A stretch of 12,888 bases of DNA, from contig KQ482041.1 of the NCBI GenBank assembly GCA_001430745.1, positions 845,093-857,980 of the forward strand, read 5' to 3'. Shown here piece after piece: positions 1 to 9,019 of the stretch (position 1 is its first letter; each line of letters begins with the position of its first letter). The translations under genes were made by a program, and so were the position numbers. The stretch is from Auxenochlorella pyrenoidosa. Lineage: Eukaryota; Chlorophyta; Trebouxiophyceae; Chlorellales; Chlorellaceae. A model generated the notes under the pieces. The model was not told the origin of the DNA and did not search any database. It saw only the letters and a list, made by a program, of their open reading frames with translations.

Positions 1-3000
1 CTGCTGCGCCGCCAGCGCGGCGTCGACCTCTGCCTCCAGCCAGCAGCGCAGGTGGGCCCAGCAGGCGTCCTCCCAGGTGGAGCAGGCCGGCAGCACCCGC
101 GCCAGGTGGCTGCACAGCGCCCCGTACAGCGCGGCCTCGTGCGGGGCGCCGCCGGTAGCCTCGGCCGCGGCGCCGGCGCGCTCGGCCAGCTGGAAGCAGG
201 ACCAGCGCCACAGCGCGCGCAGCAGCACGCCGCCGCCCTCCACCTGCGGCGCCAAGGGGGGCGGCACAAGCGCTCCTGGCGTGCCTGCAAAGGCTGTCAC
301 TGTGCGCTGTGGCCACAGTGCCCAGCCCCAAGTGGGTAGAGAAGCAGCACCAAAACGCAGCCTTGGAAGGCTGCACGCGTTAAAAACAAAGTTTTGTTTG
401 TGCGTGCCACCCCCCACCTCTGCCGCCAGGTCATGCGCCTGCTCGCCCGCGGGGTCCATCCCATCCGCCTCCTCGGCGGCGCCGCCCAGCGGCAGCGGGC
501 CCTGCGCGCCGCCGCCGCCCAGCGAAGCAGCGCGCCACGGCTGTCCCACTGCCTCGCACAGCTGCCGGGCCTCGGTCATGCGCCCTGCGGCAAGAACAGG
601 GCGCCAGCACAAGCCCGCGGGTGCTGGTCGGCATAGGCACCGCCCGCCCATCAATACCAGGGCAGCAGTAGCACAGCTGCCATTTGTTACTACCCAATCC
701 CGCTGCTGCCGCCCCTTGCTCCAGCGTCAGGGAGGGCTGCCGTGTTCGCAGCGACCTCCACCCCTGCGCCGCGGCCTCCGCCCCGCCCACAGGCGGCACC
801 TGCGGCCGCCCCCCCCCGTCCCTCAACGCACCTGCGCGCAGCAGACGGAAGAGGCGCGCCGCCAGCCGCTGCTCGTCCTTTGCGTCGTCGGCCTGCAGCG
901 CCTTGTGCTGCCGGGTGGGGGCGTCGGGGTCCAGCTCCGTGACCAGCGCCACTGCAGGCAGGGGCAGGGGCAGCGGTGCCGCGGCTGGGTTGAGGACGAT
1001 GAGAACAGGGGCGGCACAGCACGCACGGCACAGCGCCGACCCTGCAGGAGAGGCGTGCACAACAGCTGCGCTCACCCACCGCACCCCTGCTGCCACGCAG
1101 GCCCAGCAGGCCGCCAGCGGGCCGCCGGCCCGGCCCCTCTCACCCGCTTCGCGCCCCGCAAACCCCCGCGCCGCCGCCGCCGCGTCCAGCCGCCGCCGCG
1201 TGTCTGCCCACACGCCGTCGCTGCTGGCCAGCGGCGCCTGGTGCTCGCTGTCCAGGGCCTCGCCCGCCAGGAACTCCAGCCAGGCCACTGTGCGGGCGCA
1301 CCTGCGGGGGGCGAGGCAGTGGGGCTGGGGTGGGGTGTTGCATTACACGTGCTTGTCGGTCGCGCAACCCTCTGCCACTACACACCCCAGCTGAGGGGGG
1401 GGACAGGTGAGCCGGGAGGTCAAAGCCGTGGGGCTGCTGCAGTGCTGCATGGAGAGCAGCTGTGGGCATGGCAGAGCCATGTGCATTTCCGTGGCTTGAG
1501 CAGCGCGAGGGGCAGCCATCGGCATCGACAGCTGCTTGCAGGCTCTGGATGTGGGCAGGCGGCCGCCCAGGGGATGCTCCCTCTCCACATCCCAAGCAAG
1601 GGGTGATCGAAGCCAGCCACCAGCACGCAGCGTATGTGCCCAAACCAGCAGCCCCGCATGGCTCTTGCTCGCCTGTTGAGCTCCGCGTTTGCAAACAGCA
1701 GGTCGGAGGCGCGCTGCCGGACGGTCTTGCTGAAACCGGCGCCGTCGACAAAGCCGCCGCCGCTGCCGCCCGGGAAATCCCTGCGGGCGGGCAGGAGGGG
1801 CCGGGAGCATGCACAGCATGAACGAGGCATCGAGAGACCACAGCCCCGGCAGGCAGCAGGGCACGGCCGATGCAGTGAGCCTTTGCCGACGCAGGGCGCC
1901 CCGGGCCAGGCTGCATGCGTGACGCTGCCGCCTTCCCTGCGCACGCCCGGGCGGCGCCCACCTGCGGGGCAGGCCATGCAGGAACCAGAGCAGCTGCCAG
2001 GTGGCTGCCTCCCCCTCCAGCTCCTCTGCCTGCTCCTTGAGGGACATGTACCTGCGGTACCAGGCAGGGCAGGCACCAGCGGGGGCAAGTGGGTGGGGTG
2101 CGAGCAGCAGGGCGCTCTCGCCCCTGCCTCGAGGGGGCTGGAAACTGCCCCGGCAGTATGGCTGGGCAGGACAGCCAGGGACAGCGGTCGCAGCTTGCCA
2201 GCAGCTGCGCTGCCATCACTGCTGCTGGACGGTGTTTGGTGCCGCGGCCGTCGGCGGGCGGCCCACCTGGCGGCGCGCTGGAGCTGCGAGGAGGCCAGCT
2301 CCCGCAGCGCGGCGGCGCGCATGCGGCAGACGGCGGCGTACTCGCGCACCGCCTCTGCGGCGTCAGCTTCGCCGTGCATCACTGCAGGCAGGACGGGCAC
2401 GCACAGCGGGTACGGGCAGGGCCAGGGACGCACAGGTGACACACCCGAGTGGCGCCCAGGCCGGAGATGGGCAAGGCTGCACGAGGCCTCCAGCGGAAAT
2501 TGAGCCATGCCCTGCTAATCAAAACCAAACCCGCACCTGCGCCCAGCACCCGAGCAAATTCCTCCTCCTCAGGCCGCTCCCGGCTGCCCAGACCGGCCGC
2601 TGCCACTCCAGCAGGTGACAAGGCAGTGCCCTCTAAGCTGACCACCGGCGGCTGCTCGCCAGCATCGTCCTCCATCCAGTCACCATCTTCCTGCACGCTC
2701 AGTCCTCCAGGAGCTCCAGCCGCAGGCTGCTGCGCACCCGGGCCCAGCGCCGAGGACGGAAGGAAGCCCAGGCGCCGCAGGCCCACAGCGGAGCGGCTGC
2801 CGCCGCCGGTGGCGGGCGAATAAATTGGATTCAAGTCGGCGCCATCGCCGCCTGGAGACATCGCGCTAGCAAACAGCGGGTTGCCAAACCCCAGGTCTGC
2901 AGGAAAAGAGGGCAAGCAGAGTGGGAAAGGTGGTGGCTGGGCAGCTGGCGAGGCGCTGGCCCCTTTGGCATTCATTATTGAAACATAGGCCTACCATCAG

Positions 3001-3013
3001 CGTCTGCCTGCAT
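1..3013 (-). CDS. NUP107: Nucleoporin NUP107/Nup84 (N-terminal half, partial)
   Basis: Scaffold subunit of the Y-shaped (Nup107-160) complex of the nuclear pore outer ring. Model on the complement: 2995-3013, 2537-2896, 2267-2381, 1962-2051, 1673-1780, 1144-1301, 832-951, 418-584 and 1-243, continuing past the left edge. All phases agree and give 460 residues; family members are roughly 900-1100 residues. Diagnostic blocks resemble plant and human Nup107: GEAATWQLLWFLHG (about 178-191), VAWLEFLAGEALD, ELDPDAPTRQ (289-297), LLRAGRMTEARQLC followed by GQPWRAASL (about 337-345), and LPACSTWEDACWAHLRCWLE (about 430-449), with EAALYGALCSHL just before it. The N-terminal 120 residues are low-complexity and acidic, as expected for a disordered tail. 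The start at 3013 is chosen because a 19-nt exon (MQADAD plus one base) ends in a good GT donor with the right phase. One intron (1302-1672) appears to use a GC donor. Helical solenoid; no catalytic site expected. Confidence 0.9.
1302..1672 (-). other. Probable GC-AG intron in NUP107
   Basis: The exon ending at 1673 reads ...GAGCTCAACAG and is followed by GCGAGC, an otherwise consensus donor with C at position 2. The acceptor ends CCCCGCAG before 1301. Joining AG to the next exon's G makes an Arg codon and keeps the frame into CARTVAWLEFLAGEALD, which matches the family. The only nearby phase-2 GT alternative has a poor donor (GTTTGG) and adds eleven residues. At 371 bp this is the longest intron in the gene. 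GC-AG introns are known at low frequency in green algae. Confidence 0.6.
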
Positions 3014-3986
3014 CTTGGGAATGCCCAGGCACCGCCGCAGCAATCAATCGTTTTGGGGCGGAACCAACTTCAAGCGTGAGACCCTCAGGATGTCATGGGT
3101 TGATGTGAAAGTTGGGGGAAGTGCAAACTGCCTCATGCGAAAGTGCGTTCAAGCGGTCTGGCCGCTGGCGGTCACGGCGGGAGCGCTGAAGCCCGGCCCT
3201 CCCAGCAGTGCCATGACTGCAGGCAATCAGGTCAGCAGCAATACAGTTCAATGACACACCCGCAACAGGAAGGATGATTTCCACAGCATTTGATGTCAGC
3301 AGTGCAGCAGCACCATCCAGAGTGCCCGGGCCGAGGACTCTGTGGATGACGAGGACCACCGTCTCCATCACTGTTTCCCTCTTGTCGTCGTGCATTGCTC
3401 ACCCTCGATCATGCACGACCTGCCACCCTTAATGCATGAAACACTGCAGCAGACAGTCAACAAACAGCCACCAAATAGGAGGGGCGGAATCGGCATGCCC
3501 ATTGATGGCTGAAGAGGCCTACGGCGGTCAATCAAGGTCAACAGACCCCCGCCACACGAGACACAGCAGTTGATGCAAGGATGCGTTTGGCACACAGGTT
3601 GCTCTGCCTTGCCGAGGCATTTTGCCACTGCTGGGTTCCGCACTGCACAGAGGCAACAAATTTGCAAATGCAGCTGCTTGCCTCACCATGTCATGATGCC
3701 ATCGGGCGCTGTCTGATGTTTTACACTACACTGTGCACACACTTTTGCATTCCAGTTGTTAGCAGCGGGCAGTGAGTGCCTGACACAAGGGCAAGATGAG
3801 ATGCTGGGGGGTGGGCATCACCTGCAGATGATGCTGATGCCGTTCCCCCAGGGCACCAGGGCACGGCCATCTTCTAATACTGTGAGTGGTCAATAAACAG
3901 ACATGCTCCCTGCTTCCACAGTGTCAAAAGCAATTTCCCCACAACCAAGTGGTTTGACCAAGATCAGGCTCAAAGATGCAGCCAAG

Positions 3987-4014
3987 GCGGCTAGCCGCAG
4001 CTGCATGCAGCTGC
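3987..4014. repeat. Two overlapping perfect palindromes
   Basis: GCGGCTAGCCGC (3987-3998) overlaps by two bases the 18-bp perfect palindrome GCAGCTGCATGCAGCTGC (3997-4014). Both equal their own reverse complement. They lie about 270 bp upstream of the ZIP start codon. Palindromes of this length could be dimeric transcription-factor sites or could form a hairpin in a transcript; which applies cannot be told from sequence alone. Confidence 0.6.
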
Positions 4015-4027
4015 AGCCGCCGGCTGG

Positions 4028-4032
4028 CCAAT
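4028..4032 (+). promoter_or_regulatory. CCAAT box upstream of ZIP gene
   Basis: CCAAT lies about 250 bp upstream of the ZIP start codon and just after the palindrome pair. A second CCAAT at 4259-4263 is only about 20 bp from the ATG and probably within the transcript. Matches to five bases are common by chance, so this is a weak call. Confidence 0.2.
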
Positions 4033-4283
4033 GTGCAGGTCCAGGAACCCGTCATGTGCTGTCGCTGCCGCTGTTCTTCTTCCTCAAATCAACATTGCAA
4101 CGGGGCTGCGAACATTTGATGAGACCCTTCCATAGCGCGGAACTGAAGGGAGCAAGCAGTGTGACGTTTGTGGCGACGTGACCTGGGCCAGGCGCGCGAG
4201 AAAGGCGCAGAAAAGGCCAAAGACCCAACCCTTACCGCCGAAGCTCAACGATCTCGCTCCAATGGCCTGAGCGCGCGTCCAAA

Positions 4284-7200
4284 ATGGCGCGGCACTCTCT
4301 GCTGCCCCTTGCGACGCTGCTGGTGGCGCTGCTGACGGTGCCTGGAGTCTCTTGGTGCCTGGTTCAGGTGTGCAGCAGGGTGCCGCGCCTGTTAACCCTG
4401 CCGCCAGTACTGGCGGCGCCGCCGCTGCTGCCGTCGGCCGCCCGCCTGCTGCCTGGCTTGGACATCAGTCCAGGGCCTGTTTCAGGCTTCTTGGCGCATC
4501 ACAGTTCAAGTTGTACTGCCATGCAGGAGCTGTCTCAGCAGGAGGACCAGCCCAGGCAGGAAACAGAGCAGCTATGGCGGCCTACTGGCGGGGCGCGCTC
4601 TCTGCTGCAGGGTGCTGGCGATGCAGATGCCTTGACAGCGGGTGACGATGCCCGCAGGGTTGACACCACAGTGGAGGACGGCATCCTGCAGACACATGCC
4701 CCGCCCGCAGACAGGCAGGCGCGGCAGCGCCTGGCAGGGGAGGCAGGGCGCGCACAGCAGCAAGCCCAGCAACAGGAGGATGCCGATGTGTTGCAGGAAC
4801 GGGCGGCACAACAGGCGCGCCGCCTGCGGGAGGAGAAGGCAGCACGTGAGCGGTCAGCGCAGGCCAAGGCTGCCCAGGAGGCCGACCACTCTCGCCAGCT
4901 GGATCGGCAGCGGCGCGAGGCGGCGCAGGCACGCGACCGCCTGGCAGCGCTGCAGCAGGAGGATCGGCAGCAGCAGTCCCTGGGCCGTGGCTCGCTGCGT
5001 GCCCGCAAGCTGCCTACTTCCACGCAGCCGCTGGTCAGCGGGTCGAACAAGAACGACATCTTTGCGCAGCACACGGAGCGGCGCCTGGCGGCGGCGCGTG
5101 AGCGCTTTGCTGCGCAGCGCTCAGCGCTTGCGGCGGCTCGTGCAGCGCAGGGGCAGGCGCGGCAGCAGCAGGGGCAGCAGCAGGAGGCGGGTGGCGCAGC
5201 AGGGCAGCGAGACAGGCAGGTGCCGGCGGCGCGTCACATGGGTGCAGCCCCCAGGCGGCGCCACCAGTCGATCCCACTGCCCGTCATTGTGGCCATGACG
5301 CTGGCCATGGCGGCGGCGGCCGGCCTGGGCGCGCTGCCCTTCTTCTTCGTGCGCAGCATGAGCCCGAGGGCCACGGGGGTGGCGACGGCCATCGCCTGCG
5401 GCGTCATGCTGGCCGCCTCGTTTGACCTGGTGCACGACGGTGGGTGGTGCGCCGCGCCGCCCGCTGCTGCATGCCCCGGGGGATGTGGTGTCCTGTGGGT
5501 TTCCAGGACTTGCTGCCGTGAAGAGCGTGGAGGCTTTGCAGCGTGCTGTGTGCACGTTGAGAGGCCGTCCACAGAGCAGCAGCAGGGCCTCCGGACTGAG
5601 CGGCCTGTTGCAAGGAACCTTCCCTGCCCCTGCAGGCCAGCCCTACGGCGCGGCCCTGACGGTGGCTGGCGTGCTGCTGGGCGGCTGGTTCATCAAGTGG
5701 GTGCAGGAGAGGCTGGCTGCGTACGAGGACATCACCTTTGGCTCGCTGCAGGGCTCCTCGGGTGGGTGCTGGGGTGGCGCGGGATGGGGGGCGACACAGC
5801 TCTGGCGCACGGGCCGCCGACGTTGCCTGCCTGCCTGCCTTTTGATGCGCTGGTGAGGATGCATGAGGTTTGCCGAGCTGACGCCGGCACAGCCATGGAG
5901 GTGTGCTGCAGTGTGCTCGCCTGCGTTGCGGCGACACTCAAGGATCTCCGCTTTGCCCCATGCCTGCCCGTGCAGCCCGCAAGACGGTGCTGATGGTCGG
6001 CATCATGGCGGCGCATGCGCTGGGGGAGGGCTGCGCTGTGGGGGTGTCCTTCTGCGGCGAGCGCGGCTGGGCGCAGGTGGGGAAGGGGCTGGGCAAGGGC
6101 GGCGGGTGTGGCCAGGCCACGCTGCAGCCGGGCGGGCAGGTGACCCAGGCCCATGCTGCTTGCACTTTCGAGTGCCCAGCAGGCTTGTCGTGCCGCCCCG
6201 CCCAGCTGTTTCAGGGTGCGTAGCCTGGGCACCCTGCCTGCCAGGCCACCAGCGTTGCATGCCCCGCCACAACCCGGCCCTCCTGCATGCTCCCCACGTG
6301 CCCGCGCCGCAGGGCGTGCTGACCACGCTGGCCATCGGGGTGCACAACATCCCGGAGGGCCTGGCCAAGGCCACAGTGCTGGTGGGGCAGGGCGTGTCGC
6401 CGCGCCGCGCTCTCGCGTGGAGCGTGGCCACCTGCCTGCCGCAGCCGCTGGTGGCCATCCCCTCCTTCATGTTTGTCGACGCCTTCACGGTGTGTGTGTG
6501 GGTGTGAGGGGGGCCGGGCGCCCGGGGCCAGGGGGGACGGTTGCCTGAGCAGGGCTGCAGCGCGCCGCTGCATCCTGGCGAGCGGGCAGCCAGGGACTTG
6601 GCCTGTTGGGAGCAGCATCCAGTGCAGGCGGGCTGCAGTCTGCCCGTGGGAGGGGCCATGCCCAGGTGCGAGTGCACCAGAGCACCGCCGCCTGCGCACA
6701 CCCGCTGCTCCCCCCGCAGATGGTCCTCCCGGTGGCCCTGGGCTTTGCCGCCGGCTGCATGATTTGGATGGTGTTTGCCGAGCTGCTGCCGGATGCCCTG
6801 GAGCGCGCAGAGGGAGCCCAGGTGGGTGGGCTCCCTGCCCTGGGCATCGCGTGCGCCTGATACTTTCGGATGCTCGTCTGGGCACAGCTCTTGGCGCTCT
6901 CCTGGCCCCTGCACTGCTGTACTCCGACCCGGCCTCCCTCACTGTCCAAGCGATCACCCTCTCCCAACCTGCCTGTCGCTGCAGGTGGCTACCGCAGCGA
7001 CAGCAGCAGCAGCCGGGCTGGAGGGCTTCCGCATGTTCTTCTCCAGCCTGGAGCAGGCAGACGGCAGCTTTGGTGGCGGCGCGGCGGCAGCACACGCCGC
7101 CGGCATGCTGGGGCGCATGGGCGCACCGCTGCTCGTGCTGCTGCCAGCAGTGGCAGCGTCGGCGGGCGGTGGCGCAGCGCTCGGCGGCTCGGCCATACCC

Positions 7201-8553
7201 GCGCCGGTGGCCTGGGGAGTCGCTGCGGCGGTGGCTCTGAGCAGCGGGGGCGGCACGATTGTAGACCAGCTGCTGTACCGGTCGCAGGTGTGTTGTGAGA
7301 GGGGCACCTGGCAATCACACCCAGCAAATGCCCGCCGACTATCCTGCAGCGAATGAACAGCGTAAGCCTGCGCTGAGGTGTCGCAGCGCTAGTGAGCAGC
7401 TTCTGTGCCGGGAGCGTCCCGTCCTCACTCGTCTGTGCCCCAACTCCTTGCTTTGCAGCTGCCGTTGGTGCACACGCTGGCGGCTGCTGCGGCCGGTGCC
7501 GCGCTTGCGCTCCTGCTGCACCGCCAGCTGCTGACCTGGGCGGATGCCTCGGCGGCTGCCCTCGCGGCTCGCAAGCTGCGCGCCATGGAGCAGGCGGGCG
7601 GCGGCGTGGGCGGCCTGGGGGGGCGGTCCGCCCCCGACGTGGAGGCCCTCGAGTATGCCAGCCTGTACCAGCAGCACCACCTGCACCACCACCCCGGCAA
7701 GATGCAGCACCACACCCACACCCACCCGCTGCCCCTCACGCTCGACGCCACCAACGGGGACGGCCCCCAGCACACGGGCGCCACTGGCGGCATGAGCAAC
7801 GGGTACGGCGGCTCCTCCTCCTCGCTGCACTACCAGGCGCCCTACCACCGCGGCGGCAGCTCGCTGGTCGGGAACGGCAGCGCAGCGGCGATGGCGGATG
7901 GGCTGCCGGGGGCGCCCTCCGGGGCCGGCACTCCCAGCGGCTTTGGCTTGGGCGGAGCGGCCACGCCGGTGCCGCGCGGCTGGCGCACCATACGCCTGCT
8001 GCCTGCCAGCCAGCTGGCCGCGGCGGCACTGGCGGCGGCAGCGCTGGCCACGGGCGCGCTTGCCACTGGCTGGCACCTTGCGTGCCCGCTGCTGCTGCTG
8101 GGCACAGACCGGTCGGCGGCGCTGCTGCCTGCCGCTGCCCTGCTGGTTGCGGGGCCGGGCCTGGGGGCCGGTGCGCTGGCCCGCGCCCTGCCCAGCCGCA
8201 GCGGTGCTTCTGCAGGCGCCTGGCTAGGCGGCTTGCTGGCGGGCGTCGCAGCGCTGGCGGCATCCCTGCTGGCAGCCCGTGCGCACGAGTCGGCCCACAC
8301 CGCCACCCTTGTCAAGCACTTCTTCTACCCTTACGGCATGACAGACACAGCCGAGGCGCTGGCGGCTGGAGCTCTGTGCGCCGCAGCCTGGTTTGCACTG
8401 GCAGCCGGCAGCGCCATCAAGCCGGGCAGCGCGAGAGGTGGCCTTATTCTGGGCCTGCTTGCCACTGGGCTGCTGGCAGGGCTGCGGCTTGCGCTGTGCT
8501 CCTTCACGCCTTACTGCCTCAGCGTGCACGCCCTGCTGCAGCAGGCCAGATAG
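4284..8553 (+). CDS. ZIP-family metal transporter, GufA/ZupT-like plant type, with coiled-coil N-terminal extension
   Basis: Predicted Zn2+/divalent-metal transporter moving metal into the cytoplasm. Exons: 4284-5439, 5636-5761, 5976-6076, 6313-6489, 6720-6821, 6985-7287, 7459-8553; every junction keeps phase, giving 1019 residues, or 966 if 4368-4526 is also an intron. In order (unspliced numbering): signal peptide 1-28; Gln/Arg/Ala-rich coiled coil about 140-320; ZIP core from 327 with GLGALPFFF, ATAIACGVMLAASFDLVHDG, the metal-site helix HALGEG (441-446), and HNIPEG (472-477); SLPQP-like LPQPLVAIPSF; GFAAGCMIWMVFAELLPDA; then further hydrophobic segments, a His cluster (728-744) and a C-terminal tail with FTPYC. 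Both HxxxEG helices are intact, so transport activity is plausible. The core closely resembles the At3g08650 class as I remember it. That protein is about 620 residues, so this one has a large extension. The signal peptide suggests a secretory-pathway or plasma-membrane location. Confidence 0.9.
4368..4526 (+). other. Possible first intron of the ZIP gene (stop-free, 159 bp)
   Basis: A donor (CAG|GTGTGC) and an acceptor (TGCCATGCAG|GAG) flank a 159-bp stretch that is open in the coding frame, so both the spliced and unspliced forms translate. The enclosed codons (TTA, GTA, AGT, TGT, ACT, GTT) are unlike the strongly G/C-ending codons around them, which favours an intron. If spliced, the signal peptide joins directly to ELSQQEDQ. 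Confidence 0.5.
7666..7728 (+). other. His-rich putative metal-binding loop of the ZIP protein
   Basis: Within the last exon, nine histidines fall in 17 residues (about 728-744), in the pattern HHLHHHPGKMQHHTHTH. His clusters in ZIP transporters usually lie in the loop between membrane segments 3 and 4. Here the cluster lies after the core ZIP helices, in a hydrophilic loop of about 100 residues (roughly 680-830) between hydrophobic segments. A metal-sensing or metal-buffering role is an inference. Confidence 0.6.
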
Positions 8554-9019
8554 AGCGCACAGGACCCTTACAGCAGAACCTGCTTGTGACCATGCACCAC
8601 GTGTTTGTTGCCTGATTTGTACCCTCGATGCTCACATCTGATGCTCGACGCTCTTGTTACATCATAGCACAACTGCATACACATTGCTGAGAAAGGGTTC
8701 TTGGAGAAGGGGAACAAACACAACAGAAGGCCACTGGGGACGTCAGCGCTGGTACGCTGCTCAAGAATTTGCAATCGCTGTCTCCATTATCATTACATTG
8801 TTGGTCCGCGGCTGCTGCTGTGCCAGCACGACGCTTGCATGCATCCTCCTTGCCACTCTGGCAGACATTCTTACTGGAGAGATAATCAACAGACGAGGGA
8901 CTGTTGCTTGAGATTCCAACAAAACACATCAAAAGCCGGCTCAACAAGTCAAGATAGGTCGGTAATCATCGAACAGTCAGGATGCAGACTTGCAATCGCT
9001 CATTCTCAGCAGCCCCACG
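8554..9019. other. Convergent 3' region of ZIP and POC5 genes
   Basis: This region contains the 3' UTRs of both flanking genes and no convincing coding frame. Composition is less GC-rich than the exons. On the minus strand TGTAA, the usual green-algal polyadenylation signal, occurs at 8793-8797 and 8657-8661, suitable for POC5. No TGTAA is present on the plus strand for the ZIP transcript; TGTAC at about 8617-8621 is the closest variant. Confidence 0.6.
8793..8797 (-). terminator. Candidate polyadenylation signal for POC5 (TGTAA)
   Basis: The minus strand reads TGTAA about 225 nt past the POC5 stop codon. In green algae this pentamer usually lies 10-20 nt before the cleavage site. A second copy at 8657-8661 is an alternative. 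Five-base matches are not specific. Confidence 0.35.

Larger units (their letters stand above)
3014..4283. other. Divergent intergenic/promoter region, NUP107 and ZIP gene
   Basis: This 1.27-kb stretch lies between the two start codons, so it must hold both 5' UTRs and promoters. Base composition is visibly less GC-rich than the flanking exons, and no reading frame shows the G/C-ending codon bias of the real genes. It contains one ATG-initiated 100-codon frame on the minus strand (3093-3395) that I do not recognise, adjacent palindromes at 3987-4014, and CCAAT boxes at 4028-4032 and 4259-4263. No clear TATA box was seen. Confidence 0.6.

Noticed and set aside
77..1606. Long plus-strand open frame (509 codons)
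   Set aside because: It overlaps the NUP107 exons and introns in antisense. Its composition is that of GC-rich shadow frames (Arg/Ala/Pro-rich), with no family resemblance, while the minus strand has matched splice sites and conserved motifs.
1140..2508. Long minus-strand frames spanning NUP107 introns
   Set aside because: They run through introns in the wrong phase; only short segments coincide with the spliced NUP107 exons.
3903..4181. 92-codon plus-strand frame upstream of the ZIP gene
   Set aside because: No coding-like codon bias, no recognisable family, and it overlaps the palindromes and CCAAT box; more likely promoter or leader.
6489..6505. TG repeat at an intron 5' end in the ZIP gene as a microsatellite
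   Set aside because: Only about six TG units, within the donor region of the intron; too short to report as a repeat, though it could give alternative donors.
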